DNA of 64,000 nt from Lineus longissimus (Eukaryota > Nemertea > Pilidiophora > Heteronemertea > Lineidae), in NCBI RefSeq assembly GCF_910592395.1, contig NC_088314.1:14136001-14200000 (forward strand). The letters are read 5' to 3'. Shown here piece after piece: positions 23,381 through 32,605 of this stretch. The position numbers and the translations under genes are program-made. Below the pieces are notes generated by a model. It saw only the letters and a program-made list of their open reading frames with translations, was not told the origin of the DNA and did not search any database. Position 1 is the stretch's first letter, and every line of letters starts with the position of its first letter.

Positions 23381-23794
23381 GGAGAGGAAGCAGAGCAACA
23401 CAAAATAGTTAACTGCAAATCCAAAAGTCAATTACAAACATCAAAAACTCATATCGCACGAGACGCTGAATAAAGATTAATCCAAATAGTCTGCAAGTAA
23501 ATCACCTTGTTATGTCTGAATGAAAATAACTATGAACTGAACTAAGGTCACGCTAATAATAAAACATAAACATTTAAAAGTTATATAAGAACCATACGCA
23601 TTTTCCAAACCTAAACACAAGAGATTAGAGGCTGGTCTGCTCTAATTAATCAGTCTATTCACATCTGTTGAGTTGAGTAACTTTAGCATAAGTTGAACTA
23701 ATGACCATATCTATCCGGTGGTCTGACTAGACGACCTGACCTTGTTGTAACTAACTGCGGGGTGTCAGGCGTAGTGTTTATGAGGAGTTCATTA

Positions 23795-24202
23795 GCCGCA
23801 CTTACACCACCTGAAAATGGACCACCAATCTTGGTTCGGGAACCAATGCCGCACCATCGAAAATCCACCAAGCGCTTACACCAGCGCTGCAGCTAGTTAT
23901 AAAATCCGGCTACAGATGGCGCGCAAACAATAAGCAGTACGCGGAAAGCCTTGGCAGAAAGCGCCATTTCGAAAGCGCCGCCTGGAGCCGAACCATCTAA
24001 CTAGCTAATTGCCGATCCATTTGCGCTTACACCACGACAAAGCCGAGCTTTTAACAAGCCGGGCGAATTTGGACCATCAAGCTTGGTGGGACAAATTCGC
24101 TCGGCAATTTGTATCGGCAATGGATTGCCGAACCAATTTGTCGCGGCAATGTGGTGGTGTAAGTGCAATTGGTCCACCAATATTTCGTGGTGTAAGCGCA
24201 GC
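23795..24202. mobile_element. MITE nested in Gypsy-1, 408 bp, TA-flanked
   Basis: The ends gccgcacttacaccac and gtggtgtaagcgcagc are inverted repeats with two mismatches, flanked by TA at 23793-23794 and 24203-24204, as in Tc1/mariner-type MITEs. Internal sequence repeats ttggaccaccaa-type motifs. The left part of the MITE supplies the last codons of the Gypsy-1 ORF. Confidence 0.8.
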
Positions 24203-27200
24203 TATAATCACGAGATTCTAGTCTTTCATTAGAGATTGTTGCGTCAGAGTCTACATCTTCAATTTCCTGTTCCAGGTCATTTTCCTGGATACTGCCCCTG
24301 GGCACCTGGCGGAGGTGTCTACGGTTACGTCGCAAAGTGTTATTCCTTGTTCTGACCAGATATGATCTCGGATCAGATGTCTGCTGTTCCACAATTCCTG
24401 GGGATCCCTGTTTATCCGGAGAGGTTATGATAACATTATCGCCGGGGTTTAGGGGTTTGAGTGCTCTAGACTTCCCATCAAAGAATGCCTTTGCCGTATC
24501 CCGTCGCGTTTGTATCTGCTGCTGAACTTTGACTGCATCCGCTGGTAGGAGTTGTGAAGTTGCCGTTGGCAACCTCGTGCGCAGGTTTCTACCCATAAGC
24601 AACTTGGCAGGCGATGCCATGTCTGCTTCACGTGGTGTACTCCTGTATGCTAAAAGTCCTAGATACGGGTCTTCTCCTGTGGAGAAGCTTCTCTTGAGAA
24701 TTTTCTTGACGGTCTGCACAGCTTTTTCAACTAGTCCATTTGATTGTGGGAATCTTGGTGATGATGTCACCAGCTTAAATTCCCATGCTTTTGCGAAAGC
24801 TTGAAAGCTCCGGCTAACTAGATTAGAACCATTGTCTGTGAAGAATTCGTCAGGTATTCCATGGCGCGCAAATATAGATTTACAATGTTTGATTATGGTT
24901 TCACTTGTAGTGTCCTCAAGCAGTGCTATCTCGAAATAGCCTGAGTACGCATCAACTATCACTAAGTAGTCCTTCCCATAGACCACACATAGATCACTAG
25001 ATATGTTTTGCCACGGCCTTTGCGGTATGGGATGCGACATGAGCGGTTCCTTTTGCTGTTTATTACAATGTTTCTGACATGTTGTGCATTTTGAGACCAT
25101 TTCAGCGATTTGACTATTTAGTCCTGGCCAATATATGACCTCCCGCGCACGTCTTCGACACATTTCTATTCCTAGATGTCCCTCATGCACTTTTTGCAGC
25201 ATGTCTTTGCGCATTGATGGCGGAATCACAATTTTGTGTCCTTTGAATATGTATCCTTCAGTAATGTATAGTTCATCGCGACAGTTCCAGTATGGTTTCA
25301 CGACATCTGGAACTTCAGAACAATTTTCCGGCCAACCTGATTCTATAGTTTTATACAATGTCTGCAATTCAGAGCCAGTTTGTATTTCACGTTTTAGCTC
25401 ATCAGCTTTTTCTGCGGTTATTGGTAAGCTAGACACTAGCGCATGAACTTGTAATTGGGCTTCCTGTGAGAGTTCATTATCATGATCTGAGTCCTCCAAG
25501 TATGCTCGACTTAACGCGTCAGCTACATACATTGCCTTACCAGGCACAAAACGCAAGTTGAAAGTGTACTTTTGCAACCTCAGTAGAAATCTCTGAATTC
25601 TGGGCGGTGCCTGCCCAAGTTGTTTCTTAAGAATTGACTCAAGTGGTTTGTGATCTGATTCGACGTCAAAATTCCGCGCATATAAGAATTGGTGGAAACG
25701 CTCGCACCCAAACACAACTGCTAATGTTTCTTTTTCAATCTGGGCATAACGCTGTTCGGTTGGTGTTAATGCCCTTGACGCATAAGCTATCGGTGCCCCA
25801 TCTTGCAAAATGGCGCCACCCAGTCCTTTCTGAGATGCATCAACTGTCAATGTCACTGGTTTTGTTACATCATAGAATTTCAGCGTTGGTGCTGTTGTCA
25901 ACATTGTTTTTAATTGCGCTACAGCATCGGACTGCTGTTTCAGCCAAGCCCACTCAGCATCTTCTGGAAGAAGCTGCCTGAGCGGTGACGTAATGTCTGA
26001 CAAGTTCGGCAAATACTTTCCAAAGTATGTTACTAATCCTAGAAATCTGCGTAATGCGGCCTTGCAATCTGGTTGAGGCATATCCACGATTGCTTGCACT
26101 TTCTGCGGGTCCGGTTTGACCCCATCTGCGCTTAGTAATCCTCCTATGTAAACAACCTCTGAGAGTCCAACTCTGCATTTGCGTCTATTGAGCTTTAACC
26201 CCTTCTCCCGTAGGCGATCCAATACTTTCCTAAGTCGCTCGTCGTGTTCCTCTTTCGTGCGTCCCCAGACTAACAAATCGTCGATGTAGCTGATGACTCC
26301 TTCCAAATTTTCCAGAATTTGCGTCACTGCTTTATTGGACACTTCAGCACTCGAGGAGATTCCGAACGGAAGACGGAGAAAGCGATACCTCCCAAAACAT
26401 GTGTTGAATGTTGTGAGCATAGAACTTTCCGTATCCAACTGTTGTTGCCAGAATCCATTGGACGCGTCAAGAACAGTAAAGTACTTCGCCCCAGCGAGTT
26501 TAGTGCTAATTTCATCCAATGTGATCAATGGAAAATGCTCCCGTTTCACAGCAGTGTTTAAATCTTTCGGATCTAAACAAATACGTAGCGATTTATCTGA
26601 TTTTTCAACTAACACAATTGAATTTACCCAATCAGTGGGCTCATCCACTTTTTTGAGCACATTCATACCAACCAATCGATCAAGTTGAGTTTTGAATCTA
26701 TCCTGCATTGCAATGGGAAATTTCCTCGGCGCATGAATCACTGGTTTCACTGATGGATCAATTTCAATATGATGCTCTGGCACATCTAGACAACCAAGAC
26801 CTTCGAATATATCCTTATATTCGTCGAGTATGCATTCACTATCGGACGTAGGCCTATTAAGCGCATCGATACGTTGAAGCAAATTCATCTTGACAGACGT
26901 GCGAAGCCCTAGGACCGGATCACTGCGTTTGTCCACTACTACGACATCCTCGTAAAATGTGTTATCCTTGTATATGCATCGAATCCTGCAACTCCCTGCC
27001 ACCGGTAGCGGTGTTCCGTCGTAAGTGGTTAACCGTATTTTCGTTTTTATGAGATCTCGTTTGTTACAGATCCGCTTGAATAGGTCATATGGCAGCACGT
27101 TGGCCTGTGCTCCCGTATCTATCTTCAAATTCACGAAAACCTGCCGCTGACCCATCTTCAGCTTCGTTGGCCATTGTTGATCAGACTCGTCTGTTCCCTT

Positions 27201-28091
27201 TAACTGATTGATGCTGCCAATGAACAAAGATTCGTACGTACCGTTATCGTCCTCCTCCTCTACGCTGTGGACTTGTTTATTGGTTGACCTGCAGCAGCGG
27301 ATGAAGTGATTTAGCCTTTTGCAACCCTTGCATTGTTTGCCATAGGCAGGACATTGCCGTGGTTGATGAAAAGTCCCGCAATTCCCGCACTTGGGTCCGC
27401 TGCCTTTATACGTTGATTGGTTATGATAACCCGAGGCGGCTTTGTTGTATCCTTGTCGGCCTACTGCATTTACTGTTTTGTCAGTCTGTTCATCACGCCG
27501 CTGTCCGTTAGACAGCGAACTCATCTGTTCCTTGGTTAACTCAGCTGCCCGGCATATATCTATCGCCTTGGTGAGGGTGAGTTCCTTCTCCCTAAGCAGA
27601 CGTTCCCTCGTGCGATCCATTCGTATGCCAAATACAATGCGATCCTTTATTAAGGAGTCTCTTAGAGTGTCAAATTCACAGTCCTTGGCTTTTATTTTTA
27701 TATCCGTGAGGAAACAGTCAAAGGACTCGCCTTCCTGCTGTATCCTTGAATTGAATCTATGGCGTTCAAATGTTACATTCTTCTGAGGCGTGCAATATTC
27801 CTCGAATTTTTGAATAAGCGGGGCGTATTCGACATCATCAGGTAATCCAAATGAATTGAAAACTTCCAGTCCTTCATCTCCGATTGAGTGGAGAAGAAGA
27901 GCGACCTTGATAGGTTCCTCCGTTATCCGTGATGCCGTTAGAAATATCGTAAATTTCTGCTTCCATCGCCTCCAATTCGCCGAAATATTCCCCGTTAGAG
28001 CAAGAGGTGCCGGCGGCTTGAGATTCGGACGTTCTGCCATGACTATTTGTGGGCCCGTGTTTTCCTCCTCTGTCTCGTCATCGGATGACAT
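24051..28091 (-). CDS. gag-pol: Gypsy-1 Gag-Pol polyprotein, 1,346 residues, intact
   Basis: A single frame carries all the retrotransposon domains in order. The Gag region occupies about residues 1-225. Two CCHC-type knuckles follow at about 230-267 (CGNCGTFHQPRQC and CKGCKRLNHFIRCC). The aspartic protease has DTGA at about 322. The reverse transcriptase has YIDD at about 601. RNase H shows VDASQKGLGG at about 750. The integrase has an HHCC zinc site at about 970-1005 and a D, D, E triad in VDAYSG, FTDNGS and NGLVEK (about 1045, 1085 and 1120). A fused gag-pol frame without a frameshift resembles Mag-like Gypsy lineages (inference). The last 50 or so residues (from about 1297) are encoded by the MITE at 23795-24202 and so are not ancestral. 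With identical LTRs and an open frame this copy may be recent and possibly competent, apart from that altered tail. Confidence 0.95.
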   Translation of the reverse strand: MSSDDETEEENTGPQIVMAERPNLKPPAPLALTGNISANWRRWKQKFTIFLTASRITEEPIKVALLLHSIGDEGLEVFNSFGLPDDVEYAPLIQKFEEYCTPQKNVTFERHRFNSRIQQEGESFDCFLTDIKIKAKDCEFDTLRDSLIKDRIVFGIRMDRTRERLLREKELTLTKAIDICRAAELTKEQMSSLSNGQRRDEQTDKTVNAVGRQGYNKAASGYHNQSTYKGSGPKCGNCGTFHQPRQCPAYGKQCKGCKRLNHFIRCCRSTNKQVHSVEEEDDNGTYESLFIGSINQLKGTDESDQQWPTKLKMGQRQVFVNLKIDTGAQANVLPYDLFKRICNKRDLIKTKIRLTTYDGTPLPVAGSCRIRCIYKDNTFYEDVVVVDKRSDPVLGLRTSVKMNLLQRIDALNRPTSDSECILDEYKDIFEGLGCLDVPEHHIEIDPSVKPVIHAPRKFPIAMQDRFKTQLDRLVGMNVLKKVDEPTDWVNSIVLVEKSDKSLRICLDPKDLNTAVKREHFPLITLDEISTKLAGAKYFTVLDASNGFWQQQLDTESSMLTTFNTCFGRYRFLRLPFGISSSAEVSNKAVTQILENLEGVISYIDDLLVWGRTKEEHDERLRKVLDRLREKGLKLNRRKCRVGLSEVVYIGGLLSADGVKPDPQKVQAIVDMPQPDCKAALRRFLGLVTYFGKYLPNLSDITSPLRQLLPEDAEWAWLKQQSDAVAQLKTMLTTAPTLKFYDVTKPVTLTVDASQKGLGGAILQDGAPIAYASRALTPTEQRYAQIEKETLAVVFGCERFHQFLYARNFDVESDHKPLESILKKQLGQAPPRIQRFLLRLQKYTFNLRFVPGKAMYVADALSRAYLEDSDHDNELSQEAQLQVHALVSSLPITAEKADELKREIQTGSELQTLYKTIESGWPENCSEVPDVVKPYWNCRDELYITEGYIFKGHKIVIPPSMRKDMLQKVHEGHLGIEMCRRRAREVIYWPGLNSQIAEMVSKCTTCQKHCNKQQKEPLMSHPIPQRPWQNISSDLCVVYGKDYLVIVDAYSGYFEIALLEDTTSETIIKHCKSIFARHGIPDEFFTDNGSNLVSRSFQAFAKAWEFKLVTSSPRFPQSNGLVEKAVQTVKKILKRSFSTGEDPYLGLLAYRSTPREADMASPAKLLMGRNLRTRLPTATSQLLPADAVKVQQQIQTRRDTAKAFFDGKSRALKPLNPGDNVIITSPDKQGSPGIVEQQTSDPRSYLVRTRNNTLRRNRRHLRQVPRGSIQENDLEQEIEDVDSDATISNERLESRDYSCAYTTKYWWTNCTYTTTLPRQIGSAIHCRYKLPSEFVPPSLMVQIRPAC

Positions 28092-28142
28092 AGTCCATTA
28101 ATACTGATAGTCCACCCTAAGAACGTTATGATCGTCGAAGAG

Positions 28143-28160
28143 TGACCATTTCTGACACCA
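28143..28160 (-). other. Gypsy-1 primer-binding site
   Basis: On the minus strand tggtgtcagaaatggtca directly follows the 5' LTR. TGG pairs with the CCA end of a tRNA. The tRNA species was not assigned. Confidence 0.75.
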
Positions 28161-28334
28161 TGTTCTGTTTCTTGCTCAGGCATAGATGCAACACGCACAA
28201 CGGTCGACAGGTATAAGCCAGTTTATTAAAGTAACTAAGATATATAAAGATACAGGTCACGTGATGATTAGTAAGCTATATAAGGTATATGGTTAGTATG
28301 GTTAGTATACCGAGTAATAGGTAATATCATAACA
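28161..28334 (-). repeat. Gypsy-1 5' LTR
   Basis: Identical by eye to 23197-23370. It contains a TATA-like series (ggtatatggttagtatgg in plus orientation). Confidence 0.93.
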
Positions 28335-28410
28335 CTTCTCCACATGCAGGGCTGAACATGGCTTTATGCTAGCCGCCCTTCAAAATATCCCCCCCCCCCT
28401 TTCCGAGCAG

Positions 28411-29310
28411 ACCGGCTCAGATGCGATTAGACGCAGACGTTTTTCTCCTCTTGCTATGAGTCGAGCGTTGGTACGTTTTTTTTATCTCCTCTTTTCTTCA
28501 GGAGTTGAGGGTACCCTTTTTATTCCTCTGTCTGTGGAGAGGCCAGTGACTTGCTCAAGTCTCTGACTGATACAAATTCTTTTTTTTCTGCATACCCCTC
28601 GTGCTGCTGGTGGATCACTGGGGCCTTGCGGTCACTGCAGACCATTTCAAAATCGCTAGACCTCCCGATATGCGTGTTGAGCTCGCGTAATTTTCTTTGG
28701 ACCAGTTTTTTTGCTTCTGGCGAGCTCACCAGGTTGGACTGGTAAACGGGCCCAGAATCTCCTGTATCGGGTAACTTCAATTGCGGGAATCTTTCTGTTT
28801 TTGCTGGGGCAAAACTTGTATACACCTGGAATCGAGGTGTGGTTTGATTCTTCTTGGAATAGTTTTATTCCAAGAGGTTTTTTTAAAAATATTTTTCCAT
28901 GCCGGTCTCCTGAGGATTAACCCCTTGCCATTCTGCCTTGATTTGCAACAGTTGCTAACTGTTGCCCTGACGACGTATATCTGAAGTGATTGTATTGCCA
29001 CGGATGAGTGGTCGGTCTCCCTGATGTTTTATGAGGGACCATTTATGTGCGATTGTGTTGACTATTGTGATGTACCTGTATATATTGATGTTGTAACCGG
29101 GAGTGGGTGGGGTGATTATTGAGGATAAATGCCGTATATTTTAACTGTTGGCCTGGACTTTATTTAATTGGATTACCCGCCTGATGTCAGTGTATATCAG
29201 GGGGCGTCATTTTGGGATGAGATAATTTATGACAAGGAGGATCAGTAAGTTTGGCCAGAGGCTCTGACCTGGAGGTCACCACTGGTACTTTTAGCCCCGA
29301 GGTTGTGACA
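28411..29310 (+). repeat. Gypsy-2 5' LTR, second part
   Basis: Matches 37600-38498, with isolated substitutions such as ctatgag versus ctaagag. Ends ggttgtgaca. Confidence 0.92.
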
Positions 29311-29314
29311 TTTT

Positions 29315-29332
29315 TGGTGACAGCGGTGGGAT
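29315..29332 (+). other. Gypsy-2 primer-binding site
   Basis: tggtgacagcggtgggat starts four bases after the 5' LTR. The TGG start fits a tRNA 3' end. Confidence 0.75.
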
Positions 29333-29391
29333 CCAGATATACTTTCTGGGTCCAGTGATGCGAACCTCCCCTTGATGCCAGTGATACCACG

Positions 29392-31095
29392 ATGCCCAGG
29401 AAATCAGTGGGATTGAGAGCCAAACGGAAGAATTTCACCCCGATCCGATTGCTACCGCGAGAGATTCAATCTGAATCTGATGAATACTTCACTGAGGCTG
29501 AAACAGAGATACCAGACGAATACATTGACGAGGTATACCAACGCATAATGTTGGCGGAAGATAGTCGTGCAGGTAGGCCTGATCAGGGAGCCAGTAATCT
29601 CCCTATCTCGAGTTCTAGTGCTCCCCCAGCACAGGGAGCTGGGCCCTCTATGATGCCGTCCCGGGTGACGACTCCTACTACCACGAGTGTAGTAATGATG
29701 ACGAGTGGTACAAGTGTGGTGATGAGCACCACTCGAACCATGGCTGGGGCTGTGGCCGGATCAACAATGATGTCCGTGGCTGGGCCTGCCTTACTGAATC
29801 CCGTATCAATGCCGATGCCAGCCTTGAACACATCCAGGGGCGAGCGTATGCCACCTTGGACTGCAGGACAAATCCCACAGCCCAGTAGTTATGCCACTCA
29901 TGGCCAATCCCAGATGGTGGGGACGAGTTATGGCCAAATGTTTGGGATGGGTAATCCCGTAATGTCGTTAGGCCCGCAGCAGTACCCTTTGATGAGTACT
30001 AGTAATGGCTATGGCTATGCCTCATGGACCCCGCAGCCGCCCGTACAGCCAACCGTGCTGGTGAGTCATTCAGCCAGCCCAAGCCAGGGCCATGTGTCCT
30101 CGCCTCAGGCACCAATTGGGGATGGCGCTAGTATGAATAAAGAGCCACAGCAAACTCCCCATGTCCCCAGGTCCAGTAAGGCTGTGCGACGGCCTAGAAA
30201 GGCTAGTCTTTCCAGTTCAAGCTCTGAGCGGCCTAGGAAAAACTCATTAGATCGCTGGTGTGACAGCGACACTGAGGATGAAGCCCCAAGGCCCCGTCAT
30301 CAGTTGTCAAGGGGTCCTAAGCTACCGCCATTCAGAGACACCACCAAGGAATCTTGGGAGGCATACTATAACCGATTTTCAGATGTGGCCAGCCGATGTG
30401 GCTGGACCGTTGAGGAGAAGCTGGACCACCTCCTCTCTAAGCTCCAGGGCGCTGCGGCTGAATTTGTTTACGGCCAGCTGGACAAATCAGTCAGGGGTGA
30501 GTATAGGGCTTTGATTAGAGAGCTAAATCACCGCTTTAGGCGGATTGAAACAGCAAAATCATATGGAGCCAAATTTTCGTGTCGCTCCCAAAAAGCAGGA
30601 GAGTCCGCCTCCGAGTTTGCTGCTGAGCTAAAACGGTTGTATTGCAAGGCCTATGGGTCAAGGGATGCCGAAACCAGGAGTGAGGATCTCCTCCGGAGGT
30701 TTCTGGATGGCCTCCATGATGATGATGTCCGTTTTCATGTTGAATACATTAAAGACCCAAAGAATATCGACCAAGCTGTTTATGAGGTAGTCCGATTCAA
30801 GGACACACAGCGGGTTCAGCGTAAGAAGCCAGTGAAAATTACCCGGGAGACTGACATTGAGACTGAAGAATCTGATGAGGAGAATGTGCGAATGGCTAAA
30901 ACCCATGGGGCCAAACCTCAGACTCAGTCTCACAAGAGACCGACCAGTAATGGGACGGGTAATCAGCAGCCTAGCCAGGATGCATCACCCGCTGCTCCCC
31001 CTAGTGAGGAGATGACAAAGATTGTTAGCATGATGACAGATGTGATGTCACGGCTGAGCAATCTTGAAAAGAAGGGCTCATCCCAAGGCCGTTAG
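29392..31095 (+). CDS. gag: Gypsy-2 Gag, 567 residues, before an in-frame UAG
   Basis: A long Ser/Pro/Met-rich N-terminal half is followed by a Retrotrans_gag-type helical domain at about residues 310-470 (SWEAYYNRFSDVASRCGW, then LRRFLDGLHDDDVRFHV). The frame stops at TAG 31093-31095. In the same frame immediately after it, a CCHC knuckle (CFRCRQYGHYSREC, about 31160-31200) continues to TAA at 31300-31302. The nucleocapsid is thus separated from Gag by a single stop. That is either a nonsense mutation or a readthrough site; the defective state of the pol region favours mutation. The start ATG follows the 5' LTR and primer site at a normal distance. Confidence 0.88.
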   Translation: MPRKSVGLRAKRKNFTPIRLLPREIQSESDEYFTEAETEIPDEYIDEVYQRIMLAEDSRAGRPDQGASNLPISSSSAPPAQGAGPSMMPSRVTTPTTTSVVMMTSGTSVVMSTTRTMAGAVAGSTMMSVAGPALLNPVSMPMPALNTSRGERMPPWTAGQIPQPSSYATHGQSQMVGTSYGQMFGMGNPVMSLGPQQYPLMSTSNGYGYASWTPQPPVQPTVLVSHSASPSQGHVSSPQAPIGDGASMNKEPQQTPHVPRSSKAVRRPRKASLSSSSSERPRKNSLDRWCDSDTEDEAPRPRHQLSRGPKLPPFRDTTKESWEAYYNRFSDVASRCGWTVEEKLDHLLSKLQGAAAEFVYGQLDKSVRGEYRALIRELNHRFRRIETAKSYGAKFSCRSQKAGESASEFAAELKRLYCKAYGSRDAETRSEDLLRRFLDGLHDDDVRFHVEYIKDPKNIDQAVYEVVRFKDTQRVQRKKPVKITRETDIETEESDEENVRMAKTHGAKPQTQSHKRPTSNGTGNQQPSQDASPAAPPSEEMTKIVSMMTDVMSRLSNLEKKGSSQGR

Positions 31096-31302
31096 GGTGG
31101 CGGGCAAGATGGCCGCCAGCCAGGTCGTCCCCGGCAACCAAAGGAGAATATCCTCTGCTTCCGTTGCCGACAATATGGGCATTACTCGCGAGAATGCACC
31201 AACCCGCCAGTTGTGATGCAATCTGCACCACCAGTGGCTGCCCAGGCAGCACGGACCGCCATTAGTCCTAATGCGCCCACATTTACCCCACGGAATGATT
31301 AA
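31096..31302 (+). pseudogene. gag: Gypsy-2 nucleocapsid segment beyond the UAG
   Basis: An open 68-codon extension in the Gag frame with one zinc knuckle of spacing CX2CX4HX4C, preceded by a Gly/Arg/Pro-rich linker (GRQPGRPRQPKEN). It would be translated only if the UAG were bypassed. Confidence 0.75.
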
Positions 31303-31317
31303 GCCCTACAGCAGGCG

Positions 31318-32605
31318 TCAAACTGCAACGGGCTACCCCAGTAGGCCAAGGGGCAGCCCGCATTGATGTAAATGTCGGCCAAGAAACAGAAGCATTGTCA
31401 GACTCAGAGTTAGCACTTGAGGTTGAGGAAGGTGATGGAAATGAGAGCGATATTGGGGATGGGGAGGAGGCCGACCTGGAGGCGATCAGGCGGCAAAAGC
31501 CTTCATATGCAGGAATATACATAGAAGGCCACATCCAGGGGTTGGATGTACCGTCACTGTCGACACGGGGTCGACCAAGACTATAATGTCCCATGCCACC
31601 TATATGAAAATTCCAGAACCGGAGCGACCGGTATTAGTTCCACCCTCTAAGAGGGGCCTACTAACAAATGCTGATGGGGGGTCCATCACGTACTACGGGA
31701 AAGCGCTGTTTTGGATGGACTTAGGGCCATTAAAACTCGAGAAGCCATTGTTAGTCGCTGACATTGAAGATGAAGTGCTGTTAGGGGCAGACATTTTACA
31801 GCGGGACCCTTATGGCCCAGCGGACATATTGCTGTCCCAAAACCGGATTATGTTGAAGGGCCAACTAATCCCCTTGAAGCAAATTAGATTACCAATTACA
31901 GCACGACGGGTGCGTGCTGCAGATCATTTCATTATTCCTGCTATGTCAGAGGTTATCATCCAAGGCCTTGTGGACAGAGCAAACAAAACCAGGAAAAAGG
32001 ATGCCTGTTTATTGATTGAGGCTAACCCCGTGATGGTTCAGCATTGCAATATTGCCGTTGCTCCAACACTTGTTGATGCCACCAAGGATTGCACTGTCCC
32101 AGTAAGAGTAATGAACCCCTTCGAAGCCCCAGTCTCCATCAAGCAGGACATGGTGATAGGAGTGGCCAGGACAGTTGGGAAGCCAAAAGCGTCTGTGCTT
32201 AGGCATGAGTCTGGTCGCCATGACAACAATGATACTGTAAGACGGATTCAGATGTGCCCTAAACCCAGAGTCACTGATAGAATCCGAGCTGTAGGAAAGG
32301 GCTCTCCTATTACTCCGGCCCAAGACATGACATTACCTAAGTACCTACAGCCAATGCTAGATGGCGCCAAGGAGGCTCTAAAATCACCCCAGGAAGAGAC
32401 CACACTAAAAGAACTCATACTGGAGTTCTCTGATATCTTTTCCAAGGATGATGCCGATATAGGAAGGACTCACCTGGTTGAGCATGAAATAGATACTGGG
32501 GATGCTAAACCTTTCAAGCAGGCTCCCAGAAAAGTTCCTATGGCCTTTGCCGGAGAGGAGTTGAAGTCGCTGAAAAAGATGCTGAACCAAGGCATTGTGA
32601 GGTAG
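31318..32605 (+). pseudogene. pol: Gypsy-2 Pol: protease and start of reverse transcriptase, broken
   Basis: An acidic linker (DSELALEVEEGDGNESDIGD) runs in one frame to about 31545. The protease active-site motif VDTGSTKTIMSH then appears in another frame, that of 31586-32605, so a small indel lies near 31541-31550. The second frame holds the rest of the protease (LLGADILQRDP) and the start of the reverse transcriptase (EHEIDTGDAKPFKQAPRKVP). It is cut by an in-frame TAG at 32603-32605 just before the SPWASGVVLVRKRDGG motif. Confidence 0.85.

Larger units (their letters stand above)
23197..28334 (-). mobile_element. Gypsy-1: complete young Ty3/Gypsy retrotransposon
   Basis: The LTRs 23197-23370 and 28161-28334 are 174 bp each and look identical on reading. 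They begin TGTT and end AACA and are flanked by CTTCT (23192-23196 and 28335-28339). One uninterrupted gag-pol frame is present. The primer-binding site and purine tract sit at the expected places. It is inserted inside the LINE fragment that itself interrupts Gypsy-2. Confidence 0.95.
21925..28399 (+). mobile_element. 5'-truncated non-LTR retrotransposon inserted in the Gypsy-2 5' LTR
   Basis: The block lies between two copies of the 11-bp sequence tttccgagcag (21914-21924 and 28400-28410), the expected target duplication of a LINE. After subtracting the Gypsy-1 element (23197-28334) about 1.3 kb remains. It starts mid-ORF and has a 3' region with internal repeats: a motif ending ctctcagtgg at about 22260 and 22430, and a 42-bp repeat at 22387 and 23017. 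A long A run occurs at 22988-23015. The extreme 3' end is ccgcccttcaaaatatcc plus a C run, not a poly-A tail, which is atypical. Confidence 0.75.

Noticed and set aside
25954-26688. Several 60-130 codon plus-strand ORFs across the Gypsy-1 pol
   Set aside because: They are antisense shadows of the 1,346-residue polyprotein.
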